From Helianthus annuus (lineage: Eukaryota > Streptophyta > Magnoliopsida > Asterales > Asteraceae), in contig NC_035447.2 of assembly GCF_002127325.2 (NCBI RefSeq), forward strand, positions 23,493,780 to 23,557,779: a stretch of DNA of 64,000 bases, written 5' to 3'. Positions within the stretch are counted from its first letter, which is position 1. Each line of letters begins with the position of its first letter. This document shows, piece after piece, positions 54,029 to 64,000 of the stretch. The position numbers and the translations under genes were made by a program. The notes below the pieces were generated by a model, which was not told the origin of the DNA, did no database searches, and saw nothing but the letters and a program-made list of their open reading frames with translations.

Positions 54029-55644
54029 GCTATGGCGGCAGAGACTTTGGCATCCTCGGTGATCTCATGCTTTTCATAGTCAGCATTGATCAACACCTTA
54101 GCCGTCTCGTTTTTGGCATTCTTGAGATCCTTCTGGAGGTTGGCAATCTTGAGATCCTTAAGCAGTGCAACCTGTTGGAGGTCAGCAATCTTCCTATCTT
54201 GATCCTCAACGTTGCCCACGTAATCCTCAATCTCAGCAAATTTCTGCAAAGAGGATAAAGGATAGTTCAAGACCAGGTGATCCTCAAACAAGCAGGATAT
54301 ACAAGCAGGGACAGTGATCCTTACCTCATTGAAGTACTCGAGGAATTGTTGGCGGATTAAGGGCAGACCTTGCAGATCCTCAGCTTCAGAGGCTTTTCTT
54401 TTCTTGCCTCCCCTTCCCTTGGTAGGTGCCTTGGGGATTGAAGCAGTTGGGCTAGCAGGAGTCTTCTTCTTGGAGGATCTGACATTGGCGAGATCAGTGA
54501 CACTGAATTTGGAGGCAGACTTTGAGGATTTTCCAGCACCTGCACAAACAAAACAAGATTAGGGGCTGTTTGGTAGCCTCTGAATGGTCATTAAGAGGCT
54601 ACCTCTTAATGAAACCATTAAGAATTTTACCAATGAGAAAGTAGAAGAATGTGACATGTGATGATTTACCATTCAGAGGTCACCTCTTAACCATTCAGAC
54701 TTGAGGTTACCTCTTATTCATTCAGAGGTATTAAACCATTAAGAGGTAGCATCTGAATGGTCATTAAGAGGCTACCAAACAGCCCCTAAGTATCCTTATC
54801 CTATTTATATTTAACTGTTTATTAGAATTTTTAACAGGATACTTACTTGACATCGTGACAGAACCTGAGGATAGCTCTTGTGAATCCTGGGTGGTTGTCT
54901 TGAATGATCTTATTTCAGGATTGAGTCTTCTAAAGGCAGCAAGCCTCTCTTTAGCAGCAGGAGACAGTTTGAGGTGTGAGACGGTAACAGCTGCATAACA
55001 GAGAACAAAAGGGTGTTAGTGATCCTCATACAAAAGGAGACTGTCTGGTGATCCTTCTCAGGATCCTCTATCCTACCATGGGTGGCCCATTTTCTTGATA
55101 GATCCTCTCCATTGGGGATAGTATCTCTTCTGACAAAGAAGAAACGCCGTTTCCAGTTGGTGTCGTTCTTGGTGGCTTTAAAGAATGGGTGTTCTTCACC
55201 AGGTCTACGTTTGAACAAGTATCGGTGGGATCCAAACGTAGTGAGATCATACATCTCTCCCAGCTCTGACATTCCTAGGTCAATCCCCTCCTGCTCAATG
55301 ATCCTTTCAAGGGTATACAAAACCCTCCAGATCATTGGCATGGCTTGGATATAAGAGATGCCAGTAAGAGAGAAAAAGGATTGGGTAAAGGCCGGGAAAG
55401 GACAGGTGTATCCTATGGTGAACGGAGTAACAGGGAAGGCAACCCATGTTTCAGAAATGTGATCGCTCAGGGCAGTGGGATCGAAGGATTTAAATACGGT
55501 ATCCGCAGGGAAGCAATAGCGGATCCTATCGATCTGAGGATCAGAAAAACAGCAGCGTTCCTTTATGGAATCTTTGATGATTCCTTGACCTTTGAGAGGG
55601 TTGTTCCTCTTGAGATCCTTGGCAGGAGAATTTCGGAGCAACAT
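54029..55644 (-). pseudogene. antisense gene of element D, exons 1-3 and start of exon 4
   Basis: Exons: 55,077-55,644 (568 nt), 54,847-54,990 (144), 54,325-54,539 (215), and 54,034-54,243, joined through the B insertion to 14,102-14,320 (together 429). Total 1,356 nt, a multiple of three, with no stop seen in the exons; so the gene was open (451 codons) until B entered. Exon 1: MLLRNSPAKDLKRN, IDRIRYCFPADTV, WVAFPVTPF, PMIWRVLYTLERI, TTFGSHRYLFKRRPGEEHP, KRRFFFVRRDTIPNGED. Exon 4: KFAEIEDYVGNVEDQDRKIA, coiled coil. Intron 2 contains a MITE at 54,562-54,786. Role unknown; the domain is Transposase_28-like. Confidence 0.88.
54562..54786. mobile_element. MITE with GGGGCTGTTTGG ends in intron 2 of the D antisense gene
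   Basis: 225 bp, from GGGGCTGTTTGGTAGCC to its reverse complement GGCTACCAAACAGCCCC, flanked by TA (54,560-54,561 and 54,787-54,788). Inside, words of the type CATTAAGAGGT, ACCTCTTAATG and CATTCAGAGGT alternate at least eight times, so the whole can fold. The B and F introns lack it. The ends resemble Tourist-like (PIF/Harbinger) MITEs, which duplicate TWA; here TTA lies left and TAA right, so TA or an altered 3-bp site is possible. Confidence 0.88.
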
Positions 55645-55935
55645 ACTTGACGGTGGTGAAGAAAGAAAAACAGAGTAAGAGAAAGGAAAAGAAGAAGGAA
55701 AGAGGATTACCTGGTTGATCTTCCAATACGAATATAAAGGGAGTTCTCTTGAGTTTAAATGCTAATCGATCCCTATCTCTATCTCTTATTAATAATCATG
55801 ATCTTGCAGGCATGTCACTTCGGTGACGTCAAAAGGGTAACGGCTAGTTCGATATTAATGGCTATAAATCCGTTAGTTAGTTGCAGATAAGATCGACAAA
55901 ATACAACTCGTTTATGTTACATAATTACTCCTTAT

Positions 55936-55949
55936 ATTTTGGGGGCAAT
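55936..55949 (+). other. polypurine tract of element D
   Basis: ATTTTGGGGGCAAT directly before the 3' LTR. Confidence 0.8.
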
Positions 55950-56658
55950 TGTTAGGGCAGGATTTTTAATGACCTATGATCCTCATGTGTTATCCTATTA
56001 GTGATCCTTACTTCTGTGACAGATAGTGATCCTCAGAAGTGCTTCAGGATCATGGATCATCCTAAGGATCCTTATACTAATGATTGTTTACTTTGAATTT
56101 CGTATTGCTTTGCAGGAGTAACAAGTTGGACTTGGTCTTGGCAACGTTACTAAGGAATATTCCACGGTTATTTCGCACCTGTTTGACTGAAAATGGACGT
56201 TGTGGAGAACGTGGAAGCATGGCACGAATTGCGGACAGTTTGTTAGGCTAGTTAACTTCTATTTTAAAAGGGGTAGCGAGCTAGCTTTAGAAACACTTGG
56301 CTAATTTTGGCTACACACACTCGTACAGCAACACTCTTGAGCATACATTAAAACACTTAGCAATATTACACATTTTCTGCACTTTACACTATAGTGATCC
56401 TTGTACCTAGCTCGCTATTATCCGAAGTTGTAAACAATTGTTGGTTAATTTGAAGTTGGTGATCGGTAGTTTCCATCACCCGAGGTTTTTTATGCCGGAG
56501 ATCATTCATTGATCAAGGGCTTTTTCCTCGTATAAATCTTTGTGTCACTTGTGCAATTTACTTCTAAGTGATCCTTATCATTGTTTACCAATTCAAGCAT
56601 CATACCCCGTAACAAAGAGTTTGGTTGCATTATCCTCATCTGATTTTTGACCAAAACA
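55950..56658 (+). mobile_element. 3' LTR of element D
   Basis: 709 bp, TGTTAGGGCAGG to GACCAAAACA. The 5' LTR of D is off the window. It is followed by integrase codons of H; the right target copy should be 56,659-56,663 (atggt). Confidence 0.9.
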
Positions 56659-56844
56659 ATGGTATTAAGGAAGGCATTCTAAAATACCATAAATCCTGCT
56701 GATGGCAAGCTAGCACCAAAATGGGAAGACCCCTATCTAATTAAAGCTGAAGCAGGAAATGGGGCATATCATTTGTTAACAATGGATGGTGACATGTTAC
56801 CAAGAGCTTGGAATGCTGTTCATTTAAAGAAGTTTTTCATGTAA
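56659..56844 (+). pseudogene. integrase C-terminal remnant of element H
   Basis: Sixty codons matching the end of the D integrase: MVLRKAF, stop, NTINPADGKLAPKWEDPYL, EAGNGAYHLLTMDGDMLPRA, WNAVHLKKFFM and TAA. A TAA replaces a glutamine codon near 56,680. The upstream part must be on the far left side of D, off the window. Confidence 0.85.
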
Positions 56845-58227
56845 GAAGGATTGAGGATCCTTAAATGTCTTAATATTCTATTCATGTCTGAGGATCCTCA
56901 GACGATATATGATCCTTGTTCTGGTAATGTTTTGCTTATTATTTCATTAGTTCTTTATTTAATTCATTATGAGGAAATGATGTTAGATTTATAACATCCA
57001 TTTTCATCAAAGTTTTAAGTTTTGCAGAATTATTTGCATTTGTGACAAAGGATCAAGGGGTTGGCCACCTCTCCAAAGTTTTTGGGCTTGTCCCCAGTCT
57101 AAGGTATCCATTACCTTCGACAGTTTAAAGGACTTCACCTTTCACACGAATTGGGTTTTGACACCCCGCTAGTTGCGCACGATTATCCAAGTATAGTTCG
57201 AGGCAATGGGACCAGTACCCGCTTTAGGGGCTGACAATTTCATTGATGTTGGCTATATGTAGGATCCTAAGTATAATGGTAGACGTACCATACATCCGTT
57301 CCTAAGGTTTCTAACGTTTTCACGTTAACTAAGGTTTTGGCATTTTCATGTCACTCATGTTCGGATAGTCACCAGTTTGGGCCATACTCTAGTTTACACA
57401 AGTTTATTCGGGCTTGTCCCTAGTTTGTTGGGCTTGTCCACAGTTACTAATTATCCTTTCATTTGATATTTGGCTTAGTCCCAAGTTATATACTATGACA
57501 GATTTACGAGGTTTAACAGCTAAGGATCCCGAATCCTAAAGTTCTATCGATTTTTATGCTTTGATTGACATAACTGTAAGTGTTAAGGATATAGAATCCT
57601 AAATTAGATTCACTGGTATGATCCTTCATTTGCCTTTGTTTTATTTCTGGCTTATTAATGTTACCCTTAACCTTTGACAACAGGATATGTGATCCTTGAT
57701 CATATAATGATAAGTCTTTTGAAGAACTTGTTTCGACACATATTTCGTATTCTTTTTAATAACTTATAAATTCCAAAGTTATATGATATGGAATTGGCTA
57801 ATAAGTGTAAACATAACAATATTCAAAGTAAAAAGAACAACACCAAAGATAGTCAAAAGCTTAAAGTCTTATTTATTTATTGAAAAACCGTTTGAAAGGT
57901 TGTTAAAATTGCCGACCCAAGTGTCTACCAGCAAAACGTGGGCGTCCACTTGGGTTGGCAAAGGGTGTCCATACTAACGATTCATAAAGTGCAGGAAATT
58001 AAAGGTGAGGGGCACCAAAGGCTTCATCCTCCACAAACAGAAGGATCCATCAACCTTTGCTACCTGCTATTGTTCAAAGGATCAGTGATCCTTAACCCTA
58101 AAAACTACTGTTTAGTTACAGACCATCATTGTTTGAATCAAAACACCATAAACTAAAAATAACCACGAATTCTAAAAAATGGGCTCTGGCCTCGTCTATA
58201 TTATCCATCATTGCCCATTTGTGCAGC
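56845..58227 (+). other. spacer of element H
   Basis: About 1.4 kb, non-coding. The TTTC-loop hairpins recur (57,311-57,352). Single GGGCTTGTCCCC-type units are near 57,083 and 57,410, not in tandem. Many GATCC words are present. Confidence 0.75.
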
Positions 58228-59655
58228 CTACTCCTTCACTGCCTCATCCACCTTAGCTTCACCACTGTCACCAGCCGCTGCCACAACCTCCGGATCCTTG
58301 CTGCCGCTTCCACCAGCCTCAACAGTCAGCACCTCCTCAGGCTCCTCGTCATCCCCAAGCTCATGTAGCCTTTGCCTCCAAGCAGCAGTGTCCCATTTAG
58401 CCCTGTTGAAGGAAGGATCAACAGCCTCTCTAGCCATCCGGAGCTTGATCTTGAGGGTCACAATAGCAGCAGATTGTTTGGCCACTTCTATTATCTCCAA
58501 TTGCTCCTTGGTAGCGTTCATCTCAGCAACCAAAACTTGCTTCTGCAAGCCCTTATTCTCCTTCTCCAAGTGGGCAATCCTCTTATCCTTAGTAGCCGCA
58601 ATGGTTTGGAGGTGCAGGATACGCTCCTCTGCATCAGCTAGATGTTGGACTTGATGAATTTAGATCTCAACAAATTTCTGCAAGCAGGGGATACATTATT
58701 TAGAATCAGTGATCCTTAGACAGGATACAGAATTTAGGATACGTGATCCTTACCTCGGAGACGGCGTCATGGAGTTGTTGCTCAATCAGGGGGAGATCAC
58801 CAGATGGCTCACTGGGCTTCTTCCTTTTGTTTCGTTCTTTGGCCCGGGTGGTCGTGCCTTTGACCTCAGGGAGGCTTTGGCCTGCGGCAAGCTCTTTCTT
58901 GACGGACGTGGGAGAGATGATGCCATCGATATCACTCACTCCGAACCAGGAGGCAGACTTAGATGACTTAGTAGCACCTACCAGCATACAAAACAGATAA
59001 GTATTCATAATTTATCTTTTATTAAATACTAACATACATATGTGGATACTTACTTGACATGGTGTAGGAGGCTAATGAAGCTTCTTCTGTATCCTTGATC
59101 CTTGGTTGGTATGTTCTGACAGCTGAATCAAGGTTCCAGAAAGCGGTGAGTCTTTCAGGCGTGGAAGGTGTATCTTGCAAGCTTGATAAGGTGATAGCTG
59201 CATAAACAAGGAAAACATGTATCGGTAATCTTCTTTAGAAAAGAAAGGAACTCTTTACGATCCTAACCTAAGGATCCTATATCCTACCTTGGGTGTTCCA
59301 TTTTTTTGGAAGATGATTTCCATTGGGAATGGAATCTCTCCTCACAAAAAGAACTGATTTCTCTGGTTGGTATCGTTCTTGGTGACTTTGAGGGGTGGAT
59401 GGGGATGTTGTGGCTTAGCTTTGAAGAGGAAACAGTAAGACCCATGGCTAACTAGATTGTACATATGGTTCAGTTCAGAGAGCCCTAAATCTATACCCTC
59501 ATGCTCAATGATCTGCTCGAGTGTGAAGAGGACCCTCCACAACATCGGCATGGCATGTATGTAGCACATGCCAGTTAGGGTGAAGAAGCTCTGTGTGAAC
59601 GCCGGAAAAGGGTAACTAAAGCCAATCTGGAACGAGGCAGCAGGAAAGGAGATCC
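58228..59655 (-). pseudogene. antisense gene of element H, truncated
   Basis: Exons: 59,288 to about 59,655 (5' end lost), 59,054-59,197, 58,754-58,977, 58,228-58,677. The intron borders match the sister genes. Exon 1 keeps WISFPAASFQIGFSYPFP, PMLWRVLFTLEQI, SHGSYCFLFKAKP; the first ~55 codons are missing at a breakpoint that carries a 21-base copy of neighbouring sequence. A TAA falls early in exon 4 (about 58,660). The exon-4 coiled coil (KENKGLQKQVLVAEMNATKE) differs most from the others. The 3' LTR of H is missing beyond the break. Confidence 0.8.
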
Positions 59656-60200
59656 AGCATCGGCATGGCATGTATGTATAACCTGTGTACACTGTACAGA
59701 TATGATTTTGGGTTCAATTAAATGATTCAATTGCACACACGGTATAACCTGTGCACAGGTTATCAAAACACAAAATCGACCCATATAATTATGATTTCCT
59801 TCAAGATTGTTCAGAATCATATACTAGATTGGAAAGTATGTGAAGCTAAACTCTTTATTTCAAAACATAAATTCGATCCATGTAAAAAAACTGACCTTTA
59901 CTTGAAGATTTAAATTGGGGATGAAGACGTAGGGGAGTTCCTGGAGGTAGGACAGTCGTCGAAGCTTAGGCAGCGTGTGCAACTGAGCGTGACTGCGTGA
60001 GTTTGTGCAATTGAGCGTCTGAGCGTGAGTGTATGGCTGCGCTGTGTGCGGCTTGGAACAATGGGGAAGGGGACTTAGGAATTAGATTTAGGGTAAGGAA
60101 TGGGCTAAGTATGAATGAGCTAAGTATTTTTTTGGGCTAAGTATGATTTGACGTTGTATTTTTATGTACTACTTATGCTTTTAATGATTAAATATATATA
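59656..60200. other. unassigned stretch right of H
   Basis: About 540 bp with no feature I recognise. It has two copies of TATAACCTGTGYAC near 59,677 and 59,741, and a GTGTGCAACTGAGCGTGACTG-like stretch near 59,970-60,040 with repeated GAGCGT. It may be the host sequence beyond the deleted end of H. Confidence 0.5.
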
Positions 60201-60690
60201 GGGGAAGGTTCATTTGAGAAGAAATTTAATGTGAGAAGAAAAAGAAGAAATGGCATAATGGTAAAATATTAAATAGTTTATAACCCCTTCCATTAATTAT
60301 GTTATCTTTAATTAATAAAGCAAAAAACATCTTATCCTACACATTTCAAAATTTATCCAACATATATTATACACTTACCGAAATTTACCCTACGCATATC
60401 TAAATTTATCTTACACATTTAAGAATTTATCCTACACATATACTAAAATTTATCCTACACATGTCGAAAGTTGTCATTTACCCTAAATTATTTTATCTTA
60501 AAAGAGTATATTTAAAAGTGAGTTACAACTTTAATTAGTTAGCTAATTAATTACAACTAGAAATTTACCTATATGCCCTTATTAATAACATTAAATACAA
60601 ATATTAAATGAAGTAAAATGTAGCATTTTTATTGGTTTAAAAGTTATTCTTTTTATTCTTACAAAATTTTTCTTCTCATTTGAACCTGCC
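60201..60690. mobile_element. MITE-like element 1
   Basis: About 490 bp, AT-rich, with ends GGGGAAGGTTCATTTGAGAAG and, inverted at the right, GGCAGGTTCAAATGAGAAGA, and TATATATA on both sides. The interior has four or five loose repeats of AATTTATCCTACACAT (60,340-60,470). No coding capacity. The superfamily is not clear. Confidence 0.7.
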
Positions 60691-60702
60691 ACAATATATA
60701 TA

Positions 60703-61182
60703 TAGGGTTAGGTTAATGTACAAATGCCCTTATCATACATTTACGTACGCTACAATCTCAGTCGTCCGATCATCTTCCCGCATTGAATTCGCATGTTGTT
60801 TTTTTGTAACAATTTCGCATGTTGGTTTTTTAACATGCGATTTCATCAAAATTACCACATGCAAAATTGTTACAAAAAAACAACATGCTATTTCATCAAA
60901 ATTATCACATGCGAAATTGGTACAAAAAACAACATGCGAATTCATCGAAAATTATCGCATGCGAAATTGTTATAAAAAAACAACATGCTATTTTATCAAA
61001 AATTATCACATGCGAAATTGGTAACAAAAAACAACATGCGAATTCATCAAAAATTATCACATGCGAAATTGTTATAAAAAAAACAACATGCGATTTTTAA
61101 AATGCGGGAAGATGATCTGACGACTGAGATTGTAGCGTACGTAATGTACGATAAGGGCATTTGTACAGTACACTTTACCTAT
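60703..61182. mobile_element. MITE-like element 2 with long inverted ends
   Basis: About 480 bp with inverted ends of roughly 82 bp (60,703-60,784 and 61,101-61,182), sharing GTACAAATGCCCTTATC and CTACAATCTCAGTCGTC and differing at a few positions. Inside are five units of 50-51 bp (60,836-61,100) built from ATGCGAAATTGTTACAAAA and CAACATGCGAATTCATC, and one unit in opposite direction at 60,785-60,835. It has no genuine ORF; frames in it repeat the same peptide. Confidence 0.85.
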
Positions 61183-61186
61183 ATAT

Positions 61187-61220
<34 letters not shown>
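61181..61220. repeat. AC/AT microsatellite
   Basis: A run of ACACACAC followed by about 12 AT units, at the right border of MITE-like element 2. Confidence 0.95.
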
Positions 61221-61980
61221 TAATTATTTAATAAAAATAATTCGAGCGAAACCAAGTGATCGACGAGCAAGCGGACCTTTGCTCATGCTTGGCTCGTTTT
61301 CAAATCGAACCGAGCTGAGCGGCTCAATTACAAACTGAGCGTGAATCGAACGTACATTTTTCTTGCATTTTTCGAGCGATCGTCGAGTAGTTTGGACAGT
61401 CCTAGTTTAAAGGGATTGCATTTGCCAATGGACCACCATCCCATTAGTTTTGCTTTGCTTGTTATTATTGAACTTTTTAGTTGGTGTTGAATCATAATTT
61501 TCATAAGGGTGTGTATAAATGCACCCTCTCTCCTACTAAACATACCTCCTATTTAAAAGGAAATTATTTTTTTAATAGTGGGTCCTATTCCCTTGTTTAT
61601 GAGTGAAGATGGTGTATTTAATAACACCTATAAGTTATCTTAGAAATAATTGTTGTGTTACTATAAAAAAAAACGTAGGACACATTTCTTTTGGCACCAT
61701 CATGACAATGCATCCATTTTTGTCCCATCAATCACCTCATACATTTCATCCTACAAATACTACAATATTCCACACACTTCCATGATTCACGTCAATTTCC
61801 TCCATTAATTAGCCTGTGCGGAGTGGTGGCGGCATAGGGCCGATATGCCCCAAGATGGGCCAGCAACGCCACTCCGGGTTGCCTCGGCATCGGAACGGCG
61901 TGGCATAGGCGGCATCCATAAGACGATGAAGTTGGGGCACATTTGAACGTTGGAGCGAGTTTACCGTTGTAGATTTGAAC
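61221..61980. other. unassigned, possibly DNA-transposon-derived
   Basis: No ORF above 72 codons. A GAGC/GCTC-rich degenerate stretch is at 61,240-61,390 and a GC-richer stretch is at 61,805-61,930. I see no clear gene or terminal repeat. Confidence 0.4.
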
Positions 61981-62015
61981 GTTGGAGGTTTAAAAAAATT
62001 AAACCCTTTTTTATG

Positions 62016-62023
62016 TATAAATA
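62016..62023 (+). promoter_or_regulatory. possible TATA box
   Basis: TATAAATA followed by a pyrimidine-rich CACTTCTCCTACTCTCTC leader and an ATG at 62,117. The layout resembles a plant core promoter with leader. Confidence 0.4.
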
Positions 62024-62116
62024 CCATTCCATCCCATATTTATTTACACCACTTCTCCTACTCTCTCTATTTTTTTATCAAATTGTTGGATCGTCGTGTG
62101 ACCCTAAATAGTCAGT

Positions 62117-62153
62117 ATGAGTAGTTCATCATCACGTACAAAGGAGGAATCAA
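62117..62153 (+). pseudogene. start of an unknown gene cut by element K
   Basis: ATG at 62,117 opens a frame MSSSSSRTKEES that is ended by the LTR of K at 62,154. With the upstream TATA and pyrimidine leader it could be the 5' end of a gene, perhaps of a DNA transposon, but twelve codons do not identify it. Confidence 0.3.
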
Positions 62154-62518
62154 TGTAAAAGATGTCAACACAGCTTGTTCCTTTCTAATCTTTATCTATT
62201 ACTGATTTCCTGAGCTTTTACAGATTTGATTACAATTCGGCAGCACCTCGGCTCTCAAACACACAGTGTTAATTCCGCTCCAAATGAACACACACATCAC
62301 CTATTTATAATGTTGGTGATTTCGCTTGAACATGTCACAGGTCTTTCAAGCGGAATTACATGAGTTGATTTCGCTTGAAACTGCCATAACCCATTTCAAG
62401 CGGAATTACCTACTTTATCATATAAAACTCTAATTTCAACCCTGTTGTGTGTTCGTTTATCCTATCTAGACATAAGACTCGATAAAGATGAAGTTAACAG
62501 ACACTAGATGCACCAACA
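62154..62518 (-). mobile_element. 3' LTR of copia-type element K
   Basis: 365 bp, on the minus strand TGTTGGTGCATC to GACATCTTTTACA. The start equals that of the E LTR (TGTTGGTGCAT). Three copies of a TTTCGCTTGAA/TTCAAGCGGAA word lie at 62,316-62,410. Left target copy atcaa (62,149-62,153); the partner is off the window. Confidence 0.8.
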
Positions 62519-62532
62519 GACTCCCCCTTGGA
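62519..62532 (-). other. polypurine tract of element K
   Basis: On the minus strand CCAAGGGGGAGTC directly precedes the LTR. Further GGGGGAG tracts follow near 62,660 and 62,675. Confidence 0.8.
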
Positions 62533-64000
62533 TGTTGACAAAGTCTTCGGCGTCGAGTCTTCAGTCTTTGTCTCTTTCCAAATTGATTTGACATTGTAAA
62601 AGCTTCCTTCAATCTTCTATCTTCAATATCCCCTTTGAATATTGATCCAGAATTCCGACTCCCCCTTTTGCAGACTCCCCCTCTCGGTATGTTGGGACTC
62701 GAATTTCTGGTTCAAACTTTAACATTTTGATGCCATGGGGATGTTGAATCCTGTTTCCTGTTTCTCAAACATATAACATTACAATCTATACAAACCTAAA
62801 AAAAATTTCAACTGTTCATCAGTTTTAGAAATCCACTTAAGTATTCAGGTCCAAATTAATGACCCTGATTACTTGATTTATCTACCAAGTCCATCTTAAT
62901 GACCTTGGTTGATCTGTGACAAAACAAACTGATTTTTGTTCAAGTATTTTCAAACATTTTCTGAAAATTACAAGCTTTAAGTAAATGAACTTGTTTTAAC
63001 TTTCCAACTTCTCAAGTTTAAAATATGAAGCTCCCAACTCATCATCCAGCTAGAATTTTTCTGCATCTGCTCCAACGTTCTGAATCTGAAGATCAACTCT
63101 CCACTTTGGTTTGTCGGAAAATAAAGCAGAAATGAAAAATCTTTTTGAATTTTAACAAAGTTTCTAAACTAGTTACAAACATATTTTTGGTGAGCGTGTT
63201 AGGGAATCATATCAGCTAGTTACTGGTACCGTTAAGCTTGATAACATACTAAGTCTTAAACAATTCACTTAGATTGTCAATATACTGATCCTCTTAAATT
63301 TTCATACAAACTTCAATCTGTTCAGGATACGATTTAGGTGAATTAATGAACTTAAACTTATATGTGTGTTCCACCTCTTGAATATACTCCCGTATCCAGA
63401 TCCCAATATTCAGTCTTACAGGTGAGTATACCACAGATGATATCTGTAAAAGGGTTAGATGTGAAACCGTGAGAGCTCAGGTCAGAACTTCCGTTCAGCA
63501 GAGAGATGACGATTCGACTTAAGGTGTGTTCCCTTTAGAGAATCTTTTTTACAATAGCACATGATTAGCATTTTTCAATGTTTCATCATTTTTTATGCTG
63601 AGGGTGGTGCTATATTTCAAGCAATGCAAAAAGTATTATAATGGGACTAGGCCATTGCTTCCGCAAAATCAGAAGTCCCGGAATAATACCCCAGATATCA
63701 TTGAGTATAAAGACCTAGTATCTCAGAAAGAGGGACCTTTCAAACAAGATTTCAGGGGTTACCTATATATCCAAGATTTGTTCCCCACAAAATAAGCAAG
63801 TTTGAATTTTATGTTTATATCCCAAACAAGATTTACTAAATGTATAAAAACCTATCGACATATCATCAGCAAGACTGTTTAAAAACTTTAGACTTTACAA
63901 ATCTTTAGCGTACCGTAACTGTGAAGCTAATGTACTATCATTTTCCCTTTTTACACAAGCTCTTTTTCATTTTTCTATTGTTTTTGGATTTTGAAATTTT
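62533..64000 (-). mobile_element. non-coding 3' region of element K
   Basis: About 1.5 kb with no credible ORF, resembling in style the 3' region of E: A/T-rich, with extra GGGGGAG tracts and a GTGAGTATACCACAGATGAT stretch near 63,422. The coding part of K should lie right of the window. Confidence 0.65.

Noticed and set aside
60680..61100. ORFs of 114, 77 and 60 codons in MITE-like element 2
   Set aside because: They translate the 50-bp tandem unit in several frames, giving the same short peptide repeatedly.

Overview
The window is plant nuclear repeat DNA. I found no intact host gene. The organism is a seed plant with a large, repeat-rich genome. The element types and their wording remind me of Asteraceae, but the sequence alone does not prove that family. 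Nearly all of positions 1-59,655 is LTR retrotransposons inserted into one another. I resolved ten elements and name them by letter here.

Nesting, outermost first. H is an old Ty3/gypsy Tat-type fragment (integrase tail at 56,659, antisense gene up to about 59,655). D is a Tat-type element inserted in the integrase of H (3,520-56,658 in pieces; its 5' half is off the left edge). D is interrupted by F in its protease (F itself carries G), by the copia-type element E in its integrase (6,154-11,891, target duplication gtaag), and by B in its antisense gene (14,321-54,028, gctat). B is interrupted by C (18,187-50,448, minus strand) and lost its own RT-RNase H-integrase plus one end of C in a deletion. 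C contains I (20,990-28,902, gaagt) and J (34,431-48,126, tagaa). F and G occupy 1-3,519. From 59,656 to 62,153 there is non-LTR sequence with two MITE-like elements. A minus-strand copia-type element K starts at 62,154 and runs off the right edge.

The Tat-type elements (B, C, D, F, G, H) share one plan: LTR, primer site, gag, protease, a UAG stop, RT-RNase H-integrase, a spacer, then a gene on the opposite strand, a purine tract and an LTR. The antisense gene has four exons of conserved length (568, 138-144, 212-281, 429-549 nt) with GT-AG borders. It encodes a protein with a domain like the 'putative gypsy type transposon' family (Transposase_28) and a coiled-coil tail. In C it is fully open (511 codons), although the gag-pol of C is broken. 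In B, C and D the UAG between protease and RT is followed by CAA-TCA or CAA-TTA. This is the tobamovirus-type leaky-stop context (UAG-CAR-YYA), with the frame kept on both sides. I regard it as the best candidate for an undescribed expression mechanism here.

E has identical LTRs by eye and an intact gag, but almost no pol. I has near-identical 2.5-kb LTRs around a ruined coding region. Both look like recently moved elements that depended on proteins from elsewhere. J is a full-length chromodomain (Tekay-like) element with an additional proline/serine-rich ORF before gag. All readings were made by eye, without alignment or database search.
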